64,000 bases of DNA from Nageia nagi (taxonomy: Eukaryota; Pinophyta). The DNA is taken from positions 77,376,001 to 77,440,000 of the forward strand of contig JBITNC010000001.1 in the NCBI GenBank assembly GCA_050084985.1, given 5' to 3'. Every line of letters begins with the position of its first letter. The stretch's first letter is position 1. Under the pieces are notes generated by a model. The model was not told the origin of the DNA and searched no databases. It saw only the letters and a list, made by a program, of their open reading frames with translations. Shown here piece by piece: positions 43,980 through 55,815 of the stretch. The position numbers and the translations under genes are program-made.

Positions 43980-44853
43980 AGCTCCTAAAAAGAGATGCCC
44001 TAGAAAATATTCTAGGTGTGTAAGAATGTTAGGTTCACTAAAATTTAGACCTCAAATTATGCAAAATACAAATATACATAATAAATAAATTGATATACAA
44101 TATAAGAAGAGTAGATATAAATATTATATTAGATTATAAATATACATAAAATACATGAACTTAATACAAAATTTATGTACAATACTTAAGATAAATAATA
44201 ATGAATCTTCTAAGGATTGGGATTGGATTTATGGTGAGTTTACAATAAATCTTTGTGTACATGAATCAATAGCTCAACCATCAAAATCTAGAACCCTCAA
44301 TCTAGAAGATTGACATCACTGACGACATAGAATATGTAGAATTATGATGTGCACCAAAGATAGAAAGTTTTAGAGCTTAGAGTATAATAATTTATTATAA
44401 TAGGTGGTATCAAAATATACCATAGCTTGATGAATATTGTGATAAATAACCACCCATAAATGATCTTATCATATCAAAGAGTTTCAATCTATGGAGGTCA
44501 ACCTATTCCACTCGTATATATAGCTTGTAAGGACATAGAAATTAGTGAAGGATGACCTCTATAAATAATATAAACCTTGTTATATTCAAGATAATTTAAA
44601 ATATAAACCATGAAAAATGATATAGCATTTAACATAACACATGGCATTGTATTGTAATATCAACTTTATCTTGATATTTGTAATATTGCAATAAATCATT
44701 TAGAAAGTATAAATATGATTTATTAAATAAATAATATATCATTTTTAATAATCTACACATATATTGCATGGATCACATCATAATATGCTTTAAAATATAA
44801 ATTAGAATAATTTTTATTACTTCTTAATAAATTATCTAATTATAAAGAATTAC
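43980..44853. other. Unassigned A+T-rich stretch
   Basis: No ORF, repeat or element boundary that I can support. It includes a run of short AATATA-rich sequence typical of decayed intergenic DNA. Confidence 0.5.
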
Positions 44854-45226
44854 TTGAAGGAGCGACACCCGATCTCTGTGGTGTTGTAGCACCACCTGCT
44901 CCTCTAGCCTCGTCACCCTTAAACATTGATATCACCTCATTATGGCTAAATATACATTTAGAAAATTTGAAAACCCATTTTAACTTCTTTCTCTATTTAA
45001 GAAATTAAATAAATAAGTGATTACATGTCCTACTTAATGAAATATATATAGTAAAATTAGAAATTATGTTGATATTCTATAATAGATATGGATACTTACA
45101 AATGCCTTTTTTATTTTTTTAATTTCATCTTTCTCTTTTTCCACATCATTTTATTTTGATTTATTTCTCTTATCTTTATCTTTGTCACCATTCTTTGTGT
45201 GCCCCATATGTGGTCGATGGTGATCA
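44854..45226 (-). other. Possible pair of decayed exons
   Basis: On the minus strand 45226-45100 follows CTTCTAG and precedes GTAAGT. It reads DHHRPHMGHTKNGDKDKDKR and a Lys-rich tail with one TAA. A second block (about 44936-44854) reads VISMFKGDEARGAGGATTPQ and is followed by GTAATT. With an acceptor at ATGAG the two join in frame. This is suggestive only; no domain is recognised and splice signals of this length occur by chance. Confidence 0.25.
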
Positions 45227-45599
45227 CTAGAAGAAAGTAAACAAAAGTTTAATGATGTTAATATTTTAGAATAAAAAATACATATCTAATTTGCATTATA
45301 ATATAATTTTCCAAAATATATCCACAGCATGAATTACTTAATATGCATACAAAAGTAACAAATTTTAGGAATAAAACAAAATTTTCTTAATGAATGAACT
45401 ACTTAAATTTCCATTCATGATAATCAATAATTAAGCCAACCAAAGACTCCAAAATATCTAGGAATACAACAAAAGTTTCTTAATGAATGCATGTATTATC
45501 TCAATAAAAAAATAATTCTTTCATTTAAATCTCATTATACTCAATCTAATTCTCTTGGCTAAGAATGAGGCATTAGATTTCTCCTTTCCAAACGATTTT
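45227..45599. other. Unassigned stretch next to the integrase of element C
   Basis: A+T-rich. The right end (from about 45540) may still be the decayed integrase C-terminus. Nothing else is supported. Confidence 0.4.
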
Positions 45600-46328
45600 T
45601 TCCATAATATCTTGATACTGATTCTATTAGCCCATAATGCAAAGTCTAACTTTGTATGCCATTATATAGAATTTCCTTTAATAGTTCTTTTGATGATCCA
45701 AGTTAAATTTTTTATTTGTTGATTTAGCTAATCCATTCTCTTATAGTTAATAATTTATAGAGAATAACTAGTAAATCTCATACTTTGCAACAAACTCTAA
45801 TAGTTTAGTCCCAATGAATGTTGAACCATTATTTGATACAATAGTCTATGGGATACCAAAATGAGTGATTGATATTTTTATCATTTTTACTACTACCTCT
45901 TGATCTGCACTTTTGCATGGTATAGCTTCAAACCATATTATAAAGTAATTTGTTACAGTCAATATAAACTTATGACCTATTGATGAATTTGGATTTATAA
46001 CACCAATGAAGTCTAAATCCCACTATTGAAAATGTTCTTCAATAATCAAAGGTTTCAAAGACATGGTATCTTGTATTCATTTTCCAATATACCTATTACA
46101 CTTATCACATTCTTGAGCTATCTTGAAAGAATATTTAAATATAGTACGCCAATAATAGCTTGCTTGTAAAATTTTTATTATTATAGTTGGACCACTGTAA
46201 TGACCTCTAAAGAATCCATGGTGAAAATCATGCAAGATCCCCTGAGCTTCATCTTGAGTCACACATCTTAATATAGTATGACCAAAGTTATTCCTATATA
46301 GATGATCATTAATCATCATGAATTGCAA
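45600..46328 (-). pseudogene. Integrase of element C, decayed
   Basis: The zinc region 46328-46077 has HDFHHGFFRGHYSGPTIIIK, ILQASYYWRTIFKY and CDKCNRYIGK. The core follows: WDLDFIGVINPNSSIGHKF (first Asp), FILTVTNYFIIWFEAIP, then TIVSNNGSTF where the usual second catalytic Asp (DNG) is Asn. Stops lie in the remainder. Dead integrase of an older gypsy element, different from A, B and D. Confidence 0.82.
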
Positions 46329-46424
46329 TGCCTATATTTTGAATCTTGTTCTCTAAATTCTATCCAAAGACTTAGGGCATCTTTCAATTTTGAAGTAAAA
46401 AATATATTATTTTATCCAATCACT

Positions 46425-46800
46425 TTATTCATTTTCATGCTCATCATCCTCAATGATAGAAATCATATGTGTCTCTTCTACCATGTTTTCACAAAGGGCT
46501 TTTCCTCTGACAAGCTTGGTTAGTCTTATCTCAACATCATATTCCATAATCTTTGTAATCCAACTAGATTTTACTTCATCCAATTCTCCTTGGATAATAT
46601 AATTTCTTACATTCAAATGAATAGTGTATATGAAGATTTTATTTTGGGATATATAATGCTTAAACTTTTTGAATCCTTTCATAATAGAAAACACTTGCTT
46701 TTTAATTAATGAGTACCTTTCTTGATGTCCATGAAGTGTTTGACTATGAAATGCTATGGGATGTTCTCCTTCTTGATCATTATTTTGTACCAAAATGTTT
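46425..46800 (-). pseudogene. Gypsy RNase H of element C
   Basis: Open 46793-46425: MVQNNDQEGEHPIAFHSQTL, YSLIKKQVFSIMKGFKKFKH, IIQGELDEVKSSWITKIMEY and VRGKALCENMVEE. These are the usual features of the gypsy RNase H after RT. It leads into the integrase zinc region after a short linker. Confidence 0.8.
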
Positions 46801-47760
46801 TAATGCTTTTCTTAGCTCCATAAGCATACATAATAAAGTGTGAAAAATCATCTTTTGATTTCATATACCAAGAAAATTAAGCATCTTTCTTCAACATTAT
46901 AGTAATTAAAGAAATAATTTTAAAAAAATCATTCATAAATTTTCTAACAAAATTAATTTGACCAAATAATCACTGCAAGCCTTCTTATTTGAGGGTTAGA
47001 GGAAATGCCTCAATGGCTTTGACTTTTTAAGATCAATTACTAGCCATTCTCTAGAAATAATATGACCAAGCAACTTTCCTTAGTTAACCATAAAAATATA
47101 TATATTTTAGGATATATGGAAATCCTAAATTACATGTATTTTTCAAAAAAGTGCCTAATATGGTCTATATGGTCCTTTCTTATTTTAAAAAATATAGTAA
47201 TATAATCTAAATAGACTAGGATAATCTTGTTAATTAAATCATCAAAGGCATGGTCCTTGGCTTTTTAAAATATGGCCTCGACATTGGAGAGACCAAAATG
47301 CATTCTTAGAAATGCAAATGTACCCCATTTAGTTGTGAATGTAGTTTTATTCTAATCCTCATCCTTTACTCAAATTTAATTAAATCTTGAAAAATCATTA
47401 ATTATAGAAAAACAATATGCACCAAAAATAATTTAAAGGATCTATTCCATAGGAGGGAGAGGATAATTATCTTTTTGGGACACTTGATTCAGGTTTCTAA
47501 AATCAACATAGAATTTGATTTCTTCATTTTTCTTTCTTATTGGAACAAAATTAGCTACCCATGTAGAATGCCTAATAGGATAAATTATTTTAGTGTTTAA
47601 CTACTTAAGCAACTCTTATTTTATTACTTCCTCTATCCTTGGGTTCATTGGCCTTTACTTTTTCTTATATGGCTTAACATCTGGGATGAGCTCAATAGTA
47701 TGCTAGATCACATCTTTGTCATAAGTTTTTAGATCATAATATGTCCATGTAATTACCTTG
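46801..47760 (-). pseudogene. Reverse transcriptase of element C, decayed
   Basis: Minus-strand reading with several stops: IELIPDVKPYKKK, RHSTWVANFVPIRKKNEEI, FYVDFRNLNQVSQKDNYPLP, FTTKWGTFAFLRMHFGLSN, then VYLDYITIF where YVDD is expected, so the second catalytic Asp is Tyr. The order and spacing are those of a gypsy RT. Not functional. Confidence 0.8.
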
Positions 47761-48090
47761 AAAAACTTATTATAGATATGAAGTAGCATTTCTTTCTCCT
47801 CCTTAGTATATTTTGATCCAACCTTTATGTGACTACTAGGTTCAACTTCTAGTTCTATGTAGTTTCCTTTTGAACAACCAACATTTTATAACTTTTCATA
47901 TATTTAGAATCAAATATCCATTGAAAAAGAAATCAAACCTTTTTGTATAACATTATTTCTTAACTATATGAAATCAGATTCTTAGAAGAAATCAGGAAGT
48001 TTTGAAACACCAAAGGTATGAGCTACTACCTCATAAATAAGAAAATTCATTATATGTTCATCAAAGTAAAAGAATTACCAAAAATTTATA
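47761..48090 (-). other. Linker between second RNase H and RT in element C
   Basis: A+T-rich, no long open frame. By position it should be the pol linker before RT; I see no motif. Confidence 0.4.
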
Positions 48091-48520
48091 GTATGAGGAA
48101 CAAATGGCTTACATAACACTTTGACTCCATAGCTTCCTCTTTTGTAATGAGTGGGGTCAAAATGAACTCTCTTACAGTAAGTGCATCAACAATTTGATTA
48201 AACTTTGTAGGAATGGGAATAAAATTGATAGCCAAGAATGATTCTAACAAATTCCAAACCTTATTCGTATAAGTCTTTAAATAATTATGCCTAGCACTTG
48301 TCTTATCTTTTACTTGCATCTGATACCCATATTAATAGTTTTGGAGATTCCCAAACAAAGGGATTCATATTCAACAACATTATTAGTACAAGTCCATATG
48401 AATCTAAAAGAAAATATTTTCATATATCCATCAGGTAACTTAAAAACTACACCAACACCACAACTATGTTTGCATCTAACTCCATCAAAAGTACATTATC
48501 CATACTTCACATTCCTTTTT
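48091..48520 (-). pseudogene. Archaeal-type RNase H of element C, upstream of RT
   Basis: The minus strand reads DGVRCKHSCGVGVVFKLPDG (first catalytic Asp region), IWTCTNNVVEYESL (Glu region), and the open piece 48319-48086 (WNLLESFLAINFIPIPTKFN, QIVDALTVREFI). It aligns by motif with the second RNase H of A (FDGSRCEQGGGAGVVF, TNNNVEYE). In C the domain lies between protease and RT, not after the original RNase H. Frameshifts are present. Confidence 0.75.
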
Positions 48521-48522
48521 AG

Positions 48523-49284
48523 CTAAAATTGAAATTGGTTGAACATTCTCATATAAATAATAGTTTCCCATGAAAACTTAGTGACTTGATAATTAAGGTC
48601 ATTTCCTAAAAGTATCTCAATGGTCAGTAGTGACTCCATGATTGGATTCATTTCAAATTTGTCTACTTGCACATAGTCATTCATATAGTTATGTTCAGTT
48701 ATCCTCATTAGATGAATATTTTTGATTCCCTCATTTGGATCTTTGACATACTTGTTCTTGAAGAGAAGTAGAATATGTGTGTGATCTAGAGTTAGATAAC
48801 CTCCTAACTTAGCAGTATATTCTTTGGACAAGCATATTTCAAATAGAGGTGAAAGATCAACCAAAATGATATCTTGAATGCCATAAATATCAAGGAATGC
48901 ATTCAAAGTTATATTAACTCCTTTAACACTACTAATCACATCAACTAGTGAATAATATAATTGTATGAATCCATCAATGCATTGGATTATATACAATTTC
49001 ATTTCATTTGCAAAAACTTTGGGAATGATAGGACTAGTAGCTCTAGTATCAATCATACAATTGTTAACAATCCAACCTTCTAACCTAAGAGATAGATAGA
49101 AAGGTGGAGGCCTTCTCATACCTATTGGAGCTAGAAAAATATCAATATAATTTGCAAATATAAAATTATCCTCACTAATCATTTTCTTGCTATTTTTTAA
49201 CTTCAAAGATTCTGACAAAAGATCTATTTGATTACAAATTCTCAATGCATTAAACATATTCATCCTAGAGGGTGTTCTTTTCAA
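48523..49284 (-). pseudogene. Protease region of element C
   Basis: Open for 253 codons. RRPPPFYLSLRLEGWIVNNC precedes MIDTRATSPIIPKVF, the aspartic protease site with Arg where Gly is expected (DTGA). It continues with VKGVNITLNAFLDIYGIQD and ILLGNDLNYQV-like sequence near the end. The long open frame suggests one polyprotein frame with few losses here, but the active site is altered. Confidence 0.75.
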
Positions 49285-50031
49285 TTCTTCAACTATGTTA
49301 AATAAAAAATAAGGGGTTGACGTACTTAGTTTAGAAACATGATGAGGTATGAATTATTGAGTGGTTTTCTCTTTTTATTGTTAAGTTAATAATGGATACC
49401 TCACTGGAGTAGGCCTCTCTCTTTGAGGAACATCATTTTTAGCTAGAGTGGGGAATCTTGTAATAGGATCAAAATTACCCAAGCCTTGTGGAACTTGATT
49501 TGGATGATCTAAAAGTTGATTTGTTGGATTAGATGGATGAAATACTTGAGTCTTATCTCTATTAGGGTTAGGTACAACTAAAGTGGATGGATGACTTGGC
49601 TAAGTAGCTTGGGTTTGCTATGGTGCTATTGAAGTAGAGGCTTTAGTTTATACATAATTTACCTACTCTCTAGCATAGCCTAGAATCCCAAAATTCACCA
49701 TAATGACATCTACAGTAGGATTTGATGTAGGTTCTACCATTTGATTAGATTGTACACCCAAGTATTGATGTTGATAGACAAACACAATAGTCTAAAAATA
49801 TGGAGCAAAATAAGGAGGACACCATTCCATAGCAATTGGAGCTTCACTTTCTATAGAGCTATCCATGATTGCATTATCAATAGCTTTTGGTGTAAAAGGT
49901 TGCTATGGTTGATTATTCTTGGGCTAGAATATTAGCTAATACTAATTATCTTATCTTCTAAAATTTTAACCTTGATTCTACCTTTCTTACAAAGTGAGTT
50001 TGTTTATGAGATTCCTCATAGTTATCTCCAA
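49285..50031 (-). other. Decayed gag-protease linker of element C
   Basis: Minus-strand remnants rich in Asn, Gln and Pro with stops. No knuckle that I can place securely. Confidence 0.4.
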
Positions 50032-50950
50032 CTACCTTATCCTCTTAGCCTCTTGTTGGTTTGAACTAGTACTTGTACTTATTGATGGAAGAGCTAAAAG
50101 AGTTGATACTTGGTTTTGAACAATAGGTTTGGGAGGAGGAGGTGGTAAGGCTAATACTGCTAGATGAGCAATTAGTGTAGCAAGTTGCTTTGGAGGTAAA
50201 TTAGGAAATAAAGGCATAATAGATCTCGATTGCATTTTTCTAGAGGAAACCAATGTGTGTTTGATAGTTTTTGCTACCTAATAAAATTCTAAGAAAGTTT
50301 CATAGGACATGAAAATTAGCACATTTAAATATGGATGGAAAGATTTCCTTTAGTATACTAGGGCTTGAGTATTAGTTGGTCTAATCTTTGTTGGAATGAA
50401 TTTCCAAGTTTTCTCAAATATGATATTAAAATCATATACAAACTCATGAAGATATCTTTTCATACATGCTATAAGGCTTAGAAAGGTACTATCATCATCA
50501 TCTGTAGCAAATCTTTTAATTAGAGCTTGACATAACTCTCCCCATGTGTTTATGTACTAAGGAATCAAGGTTTTAAATAATTCTACTACTTTTCCATCCA
50601 AATAATATGATAATAATCTTGTCATAATAGTTTCATTCATGATATCAAAACTTGATGCTAAGTGGGATACATCTTAACAATTCTCATATAATGTGTTTCT
50701 GATCCATCATACTTAGGAAAAAATTTAAAAATTGCTTGGGAAATAGCAGGGGAATTAGCAAGAACTATCAATGGATGACTATTATTCCAAGTAGAAAAAT
50801 ATACAAGGGTAGGCTAAGCCACATATGGACCAGTTGGGTTAGGTGAAGGATTTTACTAAATTGAATCAATTATAGCTGATAGTGGAACTACTCTTAGAGG
50901 AATTTTTGGAGATAGAGTTCGATAAATCTTTCACTTAGTCTTCCTTTGAG
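50032..50950 (-). pseudogene. Gag core of element C
   Basis: The minus strand reads SFDIMNETIMTRLLSYYLDG, LIPQYINTWGELCQALIKRF, SLIACMKRYLHEFVYDFN and IFEKTWKFIPTKIRPTNTQA, the retrotransposon gag pattern. Then 50253-50032 has PNLPPKQLATLIAHL, a Pro run and a Ser/Gln-rich end. A few stops lie inside. Confidence 0.7.
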
Positions 50951-53900
50951 GAAGTGGTACCTCTTGAAATCTAGAATGTTGGAAAGAATTTTTGGCACTA
51001 CTTCTAGTGAATCTATGAATTGAAGGTGCCAAGGTTCATAAAAATGATTGGTATGATAATGAAGTCACCAATAGGTCTAATAAACCTCATAAACTTTACA
51101 AAATAATGGTGATAGCCTACTAGACATAACTATCTAGCCTATTCATGCCTAGAAGATGAAGGTTTTTCTCATGTCCCATCAAGCATGCTAAAAATGAACT
51201 AATTGTTGTTGATCAAAATAATGCAACCTAAGGTTTTAGTTTGATAATTTCTACACTACTTTGATAGCAATAGGTTCTTGAATGAGCAAAAGGTGGTGGA
51301 TAGTGCGCTCATTAGAGTTTCTACTCAGTCTTCAAGTTATAGGCTAGTTCCTATCTAAGAAAAGGTCAAAAGTAATTAGAAAGAGATAAAAATATGAGCT
51401 ACTAAATAGATAAATGTAAATAATATGAAAAATAAACTAAACTAATCAACTCGAGTATCACTACACAAGAAATAATCCATAGCCAAGACTAAGAATAGAA
51501 AAACTATCTCATTCTTAGGGTCTCATAATTATAATACACAACCATAACTACAAACAAAGCCTCATGCACAATAATTACACAATAAAGTAAAAAACATATA
51601 ATTCAAAGGGAAAAACATCATCATATTGCATTATCATTTATGAAAGCAATTCTTACAATGGACAACTTTGTTAAAATATTCAACCTTTTGGACTTCTAAT
51701 AATCTACTATTTATAATATTTCCTTTACAATGGGTGGTTGTACACCATTAATAATTATATCTACTCTCTTAACTAATGATTGCACAAACTTAAATATTTA
51801 CAATATTTACATAAAATTTTACAACTGCAAGTAGTTATGGAGCATGGTTCAAATACGGTACTGATTCTTAGAATTAGCATATCTTTAATCTTATACACAT
51901 TAAGCTATAATTAGTCACCTTTATCTTATGAAATGGTCAATCTAGAACTATTTCTAAATTTATGAGGTATGGATCATTATTTCTATAAGTACAATCAAGC
52001 TATTTAAATAGTCGATAATCTACCAACTCTCTATAATCATTAAATGCTCCTATCTACATTTTTGATGTTGAATATTTTAAGGGTGAAGGGAAGATGTAGC
52101 CTTTCAAACTTGAGAGTGAACTACTACTACCACATGAAAATGAGTTGCAATTGATACATTGATAGAGTCTTGGGGATCATACATCCTTGATTAGGTGGAC
52201 CTAGGTGTTCACCTCCTCTTACATTCTTTATTCATTCTTGGCAGGTCTTGTTATATCTTGATGAGTATTGCTAAAACTTGAGACTACTCATGGACTTACT
52301 ACCTGCCAATTTCCTCCAAAACATATGATATCATCACTCAAAATTGGTGGGGTTTGCTAAATGTAATGCTATGAACATCTCCCCCTATGAAGACTATCAT
52401 GACTACCCATCGATAAGGACATATAGATCCCACTAATTTTTTCCAAGAATTATGACGTTAGCATTAGAATTTCACAGTCTCAATTTGACTTCAACTCTTA
52501 TGATAGTGCTTGCTACATGACTTAACTAAAATAGAATTTATATACAATACAGCCTAAAGATAAGACCCAAACTTTATTAGACCAAAATATAAGTAACTTG
52601 ACTTACAATAGGGCCCAAATTTGACTCAAACAAATGCCTAGACTATGATATAATACCCAAAAATGATAGCCAATTTTTTACAAAATAGGTTTCTTCACAA
52701 AACATGACTTATAGACATAACTAGGACACAAATTAGATGAAGTTTTGATAAATAACACCCACCTTTGAACAAAATGGTGGTTCTAAGTGACATTTTACTA
52801 ACTAAGACCTAGACTATAGTAGCATGACCTAGGAAACAAAATTGAGCCCTAACTAAAAGAATACATAATACTTGAATTTGGAGTAAAGAATAAGAATATA
52901 CAATACCTACTCAAGAATGAATTTTGTATAAGTATTTACAACTAAGAATGAAAGGGAAATAAGGAATGATAAATATAGAAAGAATTTTATTTGCAGGGAA
53001 AAATGAATGAATGAAAGAATGTTACCTGCAAGAGTATGATTCTACAAGAATAACACTTTGAAATGAAGAGTTTGCAAATGTTTAATATACACCTAAGTCT
53101 TATATTTCTCCTTTTAAAGTTGATTTGTGGTAGGAGAAGGAAGAGACAAGGGATAAATTAATCTAAAGGAAATATATGGTAGAGTAAAGAGTGAATTAAA
53201 TTTTAAGATCTCTTATTCTTATATATGATTTAATATTGGTAATTGCCATTAAATAAAGTAAGGATCCAACCAAGCTTAAGCTAGTAGAGTTTGTTGGATC
53301 ATTGCAATTTAATGGCAACTAAAATTCAATAAAAATTAAAGAGAAAATACTTTATAATTTAAAAAATAAAGTACAATGGGGAGCCTTATAGAGAATATGT
53401 GGCAAAATTAAATTTATTGATTGGAAATTCATAACATCAATAGAGTAGTCATTCACCAAGTTAGAATCTCATTTGAAAAGCTTATCATAGTTACAATTAT
53501 AAGATCTATTTCAACCATCCGACTATGGTTTATTTCATAGGATTTCAAGTTGTTAGTTCCACTCTTTTATACTTTCTATATAGAGTTTCATTTCAAGTAT
53601 TAATATTTGTTGTTTTCTTAGCTAGTTTCTTCTCAACATGTTCCTATTTTCCTAGCCTAGTCTTCTATTTCCAAGCAATTTCCATTCTTATTATTAAATG
53701 AATTTAATTTATAGTTTTAGAATAACATTCCTTTTTGAAAATTTATATTTTATTTATATAATTAAAATATTTCCATGTTAAGTAATATAGGATCAATTTA
53801 CATAACCATCTAGTCATACAAAAGACTAGTCAATATTCTCAATGGCAATCAAACTTCATCAAGTTAAGAGCAAAATTAAAAGCACCTTAGATATATTATA

Positions 53901-55329
53901 ACATATTAGTGCAATACCAAAATCATAGGAGTTAAAAGTAAGTAGGATACCAAAGATTAGACGTCCAAAATTCAAAATTGAATGATAGTGAAATATTGAC
54001 CTTTCTTAACTATTATTTTATTATCTTTTATGTGTGCGAAAATAACATTAATGAGGGATGATTTAGATTCTAAGATAGTTTGGAAAACCAATAAGGATAG
54101 ATATGTTTCTTCTTAATTTTTTATTAAAATTTTAATGAGATATAGATATTATGATATTTATTGGAATTTTATAACAATTTTTTAAGTAGCAGTTTTGGGG
54201 GATGGTGATTTTTATTTTTCAAAAATTCCTACTTACGCTTTTTAAGGATCAAAATTCTTCAAAAACTCCTAAAACTAGGAGGGTAATTGATCTTATATTT
54301 CCATGATAGGAGTGATAGTATTCCTATTTTTAATTAAATCAAATTTAGGTATTTATAGTTTTCCTTCTTTAGAGATGTGGTATATGAAATCGAGTCTACA
54401 TTTATATAAAAAACTACCTAAAAAATTATATTAAATTTACTAAATTTTATTTTATATAATCTTGTATATGAAACAAGGTTTATGAAATTGTGAGTTTAAC
54501 AAGAAACATTTTGGAGCATAAGAAGAGTTTCAAAAATTGGGAGCAAAAAAACATTTTTGGAGAACAAGGAAGAGTTCCATAGTTGAGAATTTCATAGGCA
54601 TGTCCCAATTTTTTCTAGCATTTCATTTTATGGTGCAATGTAGAGAATGTGTCTCAATTTCTTGGTGCATTTTTAATTTTATGGTGTATTGTTGAGAAGG
54701 AATGGATTTAATTTTGATTTTTTTGGTGCATTATTGAGAAGGAATTATTTTAGTTTTTGATTACATGGTTCATTGTTGATAAATTCAAGTAAAAATTCAT
54801 GGGGAATTTGAAAAACCCTAGCATATGGATTTAGTTTCCTATTCTAGGGTCATTGTTGATAATTTATAGTAAAAATTCATGGAGAATTTGAAAAACCCTA
54901 GCATTTGTAGTGTAAATTCGTAGGAAATTGAAACATGTAAGTAAAAACTTACATACCTTGTGAAAATTAACAATAATGGAGAGGAAATTGCAAGAAACCC
55001 TTTCTCCTCCCACAAAATGCAAAATCCTATGAGAAAACATTAAAAAAAATAAAAAAAGGTTAAAATCAAGTGTAATGAGGTATAAATCAAGTTAGATTCA
55101 AGTTAAATGAGCTAGAAGGCCACTTACTTGGTGTTATCCTACCAAAAAATCAAATTTGTATCCCCTCTAAATAAGAAATGATTATGAGGAAAGTGACATG
55201 CAACCCCATTTTGTAATTTTTGAATTATTAGTGTAATTCAATGCAAAAAGGAATGCAAATTTTTCTCTTTTTATGTTCAAATATGCTTATTTTGAAAAAA
55301 AATAAAAAAAATTAAGTTAAAATCATTAT
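50951..55329. other. Unassigned, decayed A+T-rich region
   Basis: Probably the leader and 5' flank of element C, then older sequence. I see no ORF with a recognisable domain and could not place an LTR or primer site. Local structures are an inverted repeat at 53241-53320 and an 80-bp tandem duplication (about 54770-54826 and 54850-54905, sharing ATTTGAAAAACCCTAGCAT). Confidence 0.5.
53241..53320. repeat. Imperfect inverted repeat
   Basis: Arms 53241-53270 (AATTGCCATTAAAT...GGATCCAAC) and 53293-53320 (GTTGGATC...ATTTAATGGCAACT) are complementary apart from a few bases, around a 22-base loop. Could be a hairpin from a small transposon; no terminal duplication is evident. Confidence 0.6.
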
Positions 55330-55815
55330 CATCTAGGTCAGCAATTAGGGTTTGGATTAGAAATTAGGAATTGGGTTAGGGTTAGTAGGTACAATTATGA
55401 TTAGGGTTAGGGTTAGGGTTAGTAGTTAGGGTACTTAGTGGTTAGGGTTAGTAGTTAGGGTACTTAGTGGTTAAGGTTAGTAGTTAAGGTAGTCAATGGT
55501 TAGGGTTAGGGTTAGCAATTAGGATTTAGATTAGGGTTAGTAGTTAATGTTTGGGTTAGGGTTAGTAGTTTGGGTTAGGGTTAGCAATTAGGGTTTGGGT
55601 TAGTGTTAGTATTTTGGGTTAATGGTTAGTAGTTAAGGTACTTAGTGGTTAGGGTTAAGGTTAGTGTTAGAGTTAATGCTAGGTCAATTAAGGTCAGGGT
55701 TAATAGTTAGGGTACTTATTGGTTATGCTTAGGGTTAGACATGGTTAGTGGTTAGTAGTTATGGTTAGGATTAGGGTTAGTTGTTAGGGTTGGTGGTTAG
55801 GGTTTGATATGTAAA
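55330..55815. repeat. Degenerate GGTTAG/TTAGGG array
   Basis: About 480 bases dominated by GGTTAG units, with runs of (GGTTAG)3 and longer phrases such as GTAGTTAGGGTACTTAGTG repeated. The unit is TTAGGG and not the usual plant telomere unit TTTAGGG, and it is interrupted throughout, so I read it as an interstitial satellite-like array. Confidence 0.85.

Noticed and set aside
43102-51000. Element C as an integrated pararetrovirus
   Set aside because: It has an integrase with a zinc region after RNase H and no movement-protein motif, so it is an LTR retrotransposon.
55330-55815. True telomere or chromosome end
   Set aside because: The array is short, degenerate and flanked on both sides by retrotransposon sequence.
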